DNA from: an uncultured Clostridia bacterium
Lineage (GTDB): Bacteria; Bacillota; Clostridia; Oscillospirales; Oscillospiraceae
Length of the DNA: 17,996 bases
Assembly (NCBI GenBank): GCA_937894515.1
Contig: CALCRH010000083.1
Span: forward strand, 1 to 17,996
Reading direction: 5' to 3'
Below are positions 14,385-17,996 of this stretch, piece after piece. Within the stretch, counting starts at the first letter, position 1; every line of letters starts with the position of its first letter. The notes beneath the pieces were generated by a model. The model was given only the letters and a program-made list of their open reading frames with translations, did not search any database and had not been told where the DNA came from. The position numbers and the translations under genes were made by a program.

Positions 14385-14744
14385 TTGAAAGACCAACTTA
14401 TGAAAGTGAAAATTGAAAAACCAAGTTTGATACCAAACGATCCAATTACAAATGCTTTTGAAACACCAAAATCTGTAATTGTTTATTTTCGCGGTGCTTC
14501 CGAAAATCAATTGAAAACAATCAATGGATTATCGTGGAAGCCGGAAAACATTTTAAGAGAAAAAAGATCGGAACTGGGACTGACACAAAAGCAAGTTGCA
14601 AAAAAGTCCGAGATTCCGTATCAGAGCTATCAGAAATTTGAAAGCGGGGAGAGAAGCATTATGACTTGCTCTTTTCAAATAGCGTGTAGAGTTATTGAAG
14701 CCCTCAAAATGGACATTACAAAGTTTTACCACGGAGAATACTGA
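14385..14744 (+). CDS. XRE-type protein with N-terminal extension
   Basis: About 115-119 residues. The first 65 or so form a beta-rich extension (MKVKIEKPSLIPNDPITNAF, then KSVIVYFRGAS). The rest is an HTH_XRE domain (ILREKRSELGLTQKQVAKKS, EIPYQSYQKFESGERSIM, VIEALKMDITKFY). The start is uncertain: TTG 14385 or ATG 14400, both with weak ribosome sites, and an ATG at 14334 in the same frame is blocked by a TAG. It lies 142 bases ahead of the ATPase-TOPRIM-phosphoesterase operon, so it is a candidate regulator of that operon or an antitoxin-like partner. No operator match could be shown. Confidence 0.72.
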   Translation: MKDQLMKVKIEKPSLIPNDPITNAFETPKSVIVYFRGASENQLKTINGLSWKPENILREKRSELGLTQKQVAKKSEIPYQSYQKFESGERSIMTCSFQIACRVIEALKMDITKFYHGEY

Positions 14745-14815
14745 TTATATTCTGAATATATTAAGAAGATTCACAAAAATATGCGAAAATATTACAATCA
14801 TTTTTGCAAAACCTC

Positions 14816-14844
14816 TTGATAAAACAAGCCAATAGTGATATAAT
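14816..14844 (+). promoter_or_regulatory. promoter of the ATPase-TOPRIM operon
   Basis: TTGATA (14816-14821), a 17-base gap, TATAAT (14839-14844). A small inverted repeat, TTCGT-AAATC-ACGAA (14848-14862), lies over the expected transcription start and could be a repressor site. GGAGG (14875-14879) is the ribosome site, 7 bases before the ATG at 14887. Confidence 0.82.
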
Positions 14845-14886
14845 AAGTTCGTAAATCACGAAGTAATAATTGTTGGAGGCATAGAA

Positions 14887-15987
14887 ATGATTGTTTTGAA
14901 ATCAATACTTAATAACATTTTCGGATTTGACGATTTTGAGTTTTGCTTCTCTTATCCCAAAAAAATCATTAATTCATTGATTGAAGAAGAGCACTTGAGA
15001 GAAAGACCGAACTTTCGTTATAAGAAAGCTGTTATTCTTATGGGTTCCAATGCGACAGGGAAAACCAGTTTTGGTAAAGCTCTGCTTCGCATATTTAACT
15101 ATATAAACACAGAGAATAAAGCTTTGCTTTTAGAGATGGTTCCATCTGATTCTGTTGGATCGTTTTTTATTGATTTCGTTAACGAAGGATTCATTCTGCA
15201 CAGATTGTCGGGTGAAATCAATTCCATTAATGGAGTAGTAGACATCCGCTATGCTTCGGCGGAAATTGATGAAAAAGATTCCTATGAGAAATGTTCTGAC
15301 AAACTAACAGATCAGACAGATATTCTCGTCAAGAAATCTCTCAGAGAAATCATTGGAGAGATTAATTTCAGATTCGCATATCCGGAGATCGAGTCTTCCT
15401 TGAAAATCAAGGGAATGGATAAGACCATACTTTTGAAGACATTGAAAGCAGTGATCGGAACCTTAGACCCCACATTGACGGATGTATCCATCGCAAAGGA
15501 TTTGAAGGATTCGTTTATTATTCGCAGAAAAGGAACTGAAATCATTATTCAGGAAGGAAAGTTACTCAATAGAGATATGCTTTCAAGCGGCACGGCAGAA
15601 GGTATTGATATTGCTGTGTTCCTTGCATCTATGATTGCCGGTAATGAGAGTTTCTATTACTGTGATGAACACTTCTCATATATTCAGAGCGATATCGAGA
15701 AGCGTATCTTCGGAATTATGCTGGACAATCTTGGCGCAAATGAGCAGATGGTTTTCACTACGCATAATACAGATATGCTTGATTTGAATTTGCCGAAGCA
15801 CACCTATGCTTTTTTGAGAAAAAAAGAAGAAAGCGGAGCATTCAAAACCACGGTAATGTATGCTTCAGATATACTAAAGCGCAATACGGACTCGATCCGT
15901 TGTGCAGTCCAGAACGATGTGTTCTCATCACTTCCTGACGAGTCGCTTCTTGACACATTGGAAAGGGGCTGGACTGATGAAGAATAA
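14887..15987 (+). CDS. ABC-type AAA ATPase (OLD/RloA-like)
   Basis: A 366-residue soluble ATPase of the AAA_15/AAA_21 (OLD-related, SMC-like) kind. Walker A is GSNATGKTS (53-61), the ABC signature LSSGT 232-236, Walker B YYCDEH with Asp260-Glu261, and the switch histidine His293 in TTHNTD. The insert between Walker A and signature (about 75-225) is helical. OLD proteins carry a TOPRIM domain at the C-terminus; here the chain ends after the ATPase (about 330-366 is a short tail), and a TOPRIM-like protein is encoded next with an 11-base overlap. That arrangement resembles split ATPase/TOPRIM defence pairs such as RloAB or PARIS, which sense phage and activate a nuclease. The assignment is by architecture; specific homology is untested. 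Confidence 0.88.
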   Translation: MIVLKSILNNIFGFDDFEFCFSYPKKIINSLIEEEHLRERPNFRYKKAVILMGSNATGKTSFGKALLRIFNYINTENKALLLEMVPSDSVGSFFIDFVNEGFILHRLSGEINSINGVVDIRYASAEIDEKDSYEKCSDKLTDQTDILVKKSLREIIGEINFRFAYPEIESSLKIKGMDKTILLKTLKAVIGTLDPTLTDVSIAKDLKDSFIIRRKGTEIIIQEGKLLNRDMLSSGTAEGIDIAVFLASMIAGNESFYYCDEHFSYIQSDIEKRIFGIMLDNLGANEQMVFTTHNTDMLDLNLPKHTYAFLRKKEESGAFKTTVMYASDILKRNTDSIRCAVQNDVFSSLPDESLLDTLERGWTDEE

Positions 15988-16480
15988 TAATTGTGTTTAC
16001 TTCGTCGAAGGTTCCTGCGAGAAAACCTTGATTGATGCACTGAAAGAAAAACCGGCATTGATTGCTCCGGGCAGAACAAAAGTATTCAATGCAATTAGTC
16101 ACGAATTGACCAGATCAATGTTGATTACCATACAAAACGGATCAACGGTCGTGTTTGTCTTCGATACCGATGTCGAGATAACGGAGCATTTGAAGAATAA
16201 CATTAAACTCGTTTCCACTTTTTGTGCCGGAGCGAAGGTTGTTTGTCTTCCGCAGGTTCTCAATTTAGAAGACGAACTTGTTCGTTGCACCGATGTGTCA
16301 AAAGTGCAGGAGCTCACCGGCAGCAAGTCAATAAAAGATTTCAAACGCGACTTTTGTGCTATGACGAATTGCAGAGCAGTTCTGACGAGGCATCAATTAG
16401 AAGTTCTGAAACTTTGGACACGAAATGTACCGGAGGTCTTTGCATTTGTCCCATCAAATTCTCAAGAGATCAAACAATAA
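15977..16480 (+). CDS. small TOPRIM-like protein (putative nuclease partner)
   Basis: A 167-residue protein. The opening strand VYFVEGSCEKTLI places Glu11 and Glu15 where TOPRIM domains have their catalytic Glu. VVFVFDTDVE gives Asp63 and Asp65, the D-x-D motif. Further strands (KLVSTFCAGAKVVCLPQ) and an ELVRCTDVSKVQEL segment follow, as in RloB-like proteins. The start is ATG 15977 behind AAAGGGG, within the end of the ATPase gene; longer starts are not supported. TOPRIM proteins cut or bind nucleic acid with Mg2+. With the ATPase it would form a sensor-effector pair. It is short compared with RloB-type and AriB-type proteins, so the family call is tentative. Confidence 0.75.
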   Translation: MKNNNCVYFVEGSCEKTLIDALKEKPALIAPGRTKVFNAISHELTRSMLITIQNGSTVVFVFDTDVEITEHLKNNIKLVSTFCAGAKVVCLPQVLNLEDELVRCTDVSKVQELTGSKSIKDFKRDFCAMTNCRAVLTRHQLEVLKLWTRNVPEVFAFVPSNSQEIKQ

Positions 16481-16510
16481 TTCAAGATCGAAACTGAAAG
16501 GATATTGCTT

Positions 16511-17251
16511 TTGAAAATTACGAGATACCATTTTGCCACGGATTATAAAATAGCGATTCTTTCAGACATTCACAACAAGGTGTTTGATTTATCTTTGCTT
16601 GAGAAAGAAAAGGTGGAGCTGATACTGATTCCGGGAGATATATGTTCAGAGCATTTATCCGAAGAGGCGTGGGAACACGCAGACAAGGATAAACGCTCAA
16701 TCATTTGGAAATCCCCGGATATAGCGCTCAACTTATTTCAAGAGCTGCCGAACATCGCCCCAACCTTTTATTCGATAGGAAATCATGAAAGCAGATGGAA
16801 CGAGTTTGATATAAAGATCGTTCGTGAAAGCGGCACGGTTCTGCTTGATAATGAATACTACCGATTCAAAGATATGGTGATCGGCGGTATCTCATCAATC
16901 CCAAAAGAATTGAAAGAAAACTCAGACAACACATATATAAATATAATGGAAGGCATCATTGGAAAAATGAAAAAAGAAGAAGGCAAAAAAATCCTTCTTC
17001 TGCATGAGCCACAATTATATGATAAGTACAGACTTCAAGAGCAGCCAATTGATCTGGTGGTATCCGGTCATGCTCACGGCGGTCAATGGCGTTTCTTCGG
17101 TCATGGCGTATTCGCTCCGGGACAGGGGATACTTCCGAAATATACCAAAGGATTTTATAACGGAAATCTGCTTGTTTCAGCCGGTATGACTAACACGGCT
17201 CCTGTTCCGAGAATTTTTAATCCAACAGAGATTGTAATCGTTGGCAAATAA
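16511..17251 (+). CDS. calcineurin-like metallophosphoesterase
   Basis: A 246-residue enzyme with the full two-metal set: D19-x-H21 (ILSDIHN), GD with Asp43, G-N91-H92-E, His165 (LLLHEP) and GH187-x-H189 (VSGHAHGGQ). The layout resembles YkuE-type cytoplasmic or membrane-associated phosphoesterases, but no N-terminal membrane segment is present, so it is likely cytosolic. TTG 16511, 8 bases after GAAAGGA, is the best start; TTG 16505 is too close. It follows the TOPRIM gene by 30 bases with no terminator between, so it is the third gene of the operon. Relatives cleave phosphodiesters or nucleotides; here it could process a nucleic acid or a signal. The substrate is unknown. Confidence 0.88.
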   Translation: MKITRYHFATDYKIAILSDIHNKVFDLSLLEKEKVELILIPGDICSEHLSEEAWEHADKDKRSIIWKSPDIALNLFQELPNIAPTFYSIGNHESRWNEFDIKIVRESGTVLLDNEYYRFKDMVIGGISSIPKELKENSDNTYINIMEGIIGKMKKEEGKKILLLHEPQLYDKYRLQEQPIDLVVSGHAHGGQWRFFGHGVFAPGQGILPKYTKGFYNGNLLVSAGMTNTAPVPRIFNPTEIVIVGK

Positions 17252-17256
17252 ACAAG

Positions 17257-17327
17257 CGCAGTTCCGCAGTTTCCCCGTTTTGATATTAATGTCAGATCCG
17301 CAGTTTCCCAGTTTCGCAGTTTCCCCG
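17257..17327 (+). repeat. direct repeats of CGCAGTTTCCCC
   Basis: Three copies of CGCAGTTTCCC (17265-17275, 17299-17309, 17315-17325) and a partial CGCAGTT (17257-17263); two copies extend to CGCAGTTTCCCCG. They lie just behind the phosphoesterase stop. The spacing is irregular (34 and 16 bases). They could be recombinase or accessory-protein sites at the element end, or simple slippage repeats. Confidence 0.65.
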
Positions 17328-17350
17328 CACATTGATTTATGAAATATAGT

Positions 17351-17488
17351 CAAGAGTGCATCGCAACAATGCAACAAGGTAAAATGAGCAAGGGCGTTGC
17401 CCTCATATAGCAACAATGCAAAATAGAATAGAAAAAGCTGGATTTTCCGTAAAAACGGTTAATCCAGCTTTATTTTTTTGCACTCTTG
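17351..17488. repeat. 10-bp inverted repeat enclosing 138 bp with further repeats
   Basis: CAAGAGTGCA (17351-17360) and TGCACTCTTG (17479-17488) are perfectly complementary. Inside are two direct copies of GCAACAATGCAA (17363-17374, 17410-17421), a small hairpin AGGGC-GTT-GCCCT (17391-17403) and the terminator. It has no gene. The outer repeat lies close to the point where the aminotransferase reading begins, so it may mark the element end. Confidence 0.55.
17434..17479 (+). terminator. strong terminator at the right end
   Basis: AAAGCTGGATT (17434-17444) pairs perfectly with AATCCAGCTTT (17461-17471), with an inner CCGT/ACGG stem and then ATTTTTTT. It ends the cargo operon and shields the flanking DNA. 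Confidence 0.9.
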
Positions 17489-17510
17489 TGTTGTTCCTAA
17501 CACGCTATTA

Positions 17511-17996
17511 GCACTTTACGGCTTCCCCGGAAGAATGGATGAGATCAAAGCCATCTGTGAGAAGCACGGTGCATTGCTCGTTGAAGATGCCGCCGAAGCA
17601 ATGGGCGCAACAATTGATGGTAAACAGTGTGGATCTTTTGGTGATTATAGCGCTGTATCTTACAACGGAAATAAAATAATCACAGGTTCAGCTGGTGGTT
17701 GTCTTTTGACTAATAGCCTCGAGGATGCAAACCGTGCTCGTAAGTGGGCAACACAGGCGAGAGAAAATGCTCCTTGGTATCAGCATGAAGAGGTTGGATA
17801 CAATTATCGTATGTCTAATGTGGTTGCTGGTGTAATTCGTGGACAGTATTTACATCTTGAGGAACACATATCTCAAAAGAAAGCTGTATACGAAAGATAT
17901 GCAGAAGGCTTGAAGGGCCTCCCAATAAAGATGAACCCAGTAGTACCTGGAACAGAACCAAACTATTGGCTTTCAGCATTTACAATTGATGAAGAC
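17511..17996 (+). pseudogene. C-terminal part of a DegT/DnrJ/EryC1 aminotransferase
   Basis: Open frame to the window edge, 162 codons visible. It has clear sugar-aminotransferase motifs: LYGFPGRMDEIKAICEKHG, LLVEDAAEAMGA (the Asp that contacts the pyridoxal ring), SFGDYSAVSYNGNKIITGSA with the Schiff-base lysine at 17673-17675, GYNYRMSNVVAGVIRGQ and NYWLSAF. Such enzymes make amino sugars for surface glycans. The normal first 140 or so residues are missing: homology begins at about 17511, right after the element's terminator and repeats, and the preceding codons (VVPNTL) do not fit. An ATG at 17535 lies inside a conserved helix and is not a real start. The gene seems to have been cut by insertion or rearrangement; the downstream end may continue beyond the window. 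Confidence 0.85.

Noticed and set aside
15902..15976. Longer start of the TOPRIM gene at 15902
   Set aside because: The extra residues come from inside the ATPase gene and precede the first TOPRIM strand; ATG 15977 has AAAGGGG upstream.
17257..17421. CRISPR array
   Set aside because: Repeats are 12-13 bases, irregularly spaced and without unique spacers of constant length; no cas genes are in the window.
1..17996. tRNA or rRNA genes as integration sites
   Set aside because: No cloverleaf with a T-loop (GGTTCRA) or rRNA-like sequence was recognised at either boundary; the right boundary lies in a protein gene instead.

Overview
The window looks like accessory DNA from a Gram-positive, low-to-moderate GC gut-type Clostridia/Bacillota genome. 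Evidence: strong AGGAG-type ribosome sites, near-consensus sigma-A promoters (TTGACA/TTGATA, 16-17 nt, TATAAT), ATGA gene overlaps, large serine recombinases with zinc ribbons, and XRE-type regulators. Most of it (about 1,350-17,500) reads as one serine-recombinase mobile element. It sits between a more GC-rich left segment (a DpnD/PcfM-like gene, a double zinc-ribbon gene and a helix-turn-helix gene) and, on the right, the C-terminal half of a DegT/DnrJ/EryC1 aminotransferase gene that lacks its front. I cannot name the species.

Layout. (1) 1-1,333: GC-rich flank. (2) 1,372-2,054: two decayed gene ends, an AP2-domain tail and a serine-recombinase tail. (3) 2,051-6,785: three tandem, overlapping recombinase genes. 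The second and third have the catalytic Y-x-R-x-S motif; the first has lost it together with its zinc ribbon. (4) 6,841-8,232: a minus-strand regulatory block of two paralogous IS630-type DNA-binding proteins without a nuclease domain, plus an XRE regulator that seems to start at AUU. (5) 8,322-13,148: two inverted repeats, a clean promoter, then a tightly packed five-gene operon: RepA/RadA-like ATPase, stand-alone dead resolvase domain, active serine recombinase with an unusual C-terminus, and two proteins of unknown function, closed by a terminator. The C-terminus of this recombinase and both following proteins appear to share one domain of about 90 residues. (6) 13,165-14,315: divergent XRE regulators around three similar 15-bp operators, with a SLOG-domain gene behind the rightward one. 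(7) 14,385-17,251: cargo consisting of an XRE-type protein and an operon of an ABC-type ATPase, a small TOPRIM-like protein and a calcineurin-like phosphoesterase, which resembles a defence module. (8) 17,257-17,488: repeat-rich right end with a strong terminator.

How it may work (inference): the element moves with serine recombinases accompanied by catalytically dead relatives. An ATPase-containing operon may add a second recombination or replication activity. A CI/Cro-like switch and other small regulators set expression, and the ATPase-TOPRIM-phosphoesterase genes are the best candidate for a host-protective system. The least familiar parts are the five-gene recombinase operon with its shared domain and the three-gene cargo operon.
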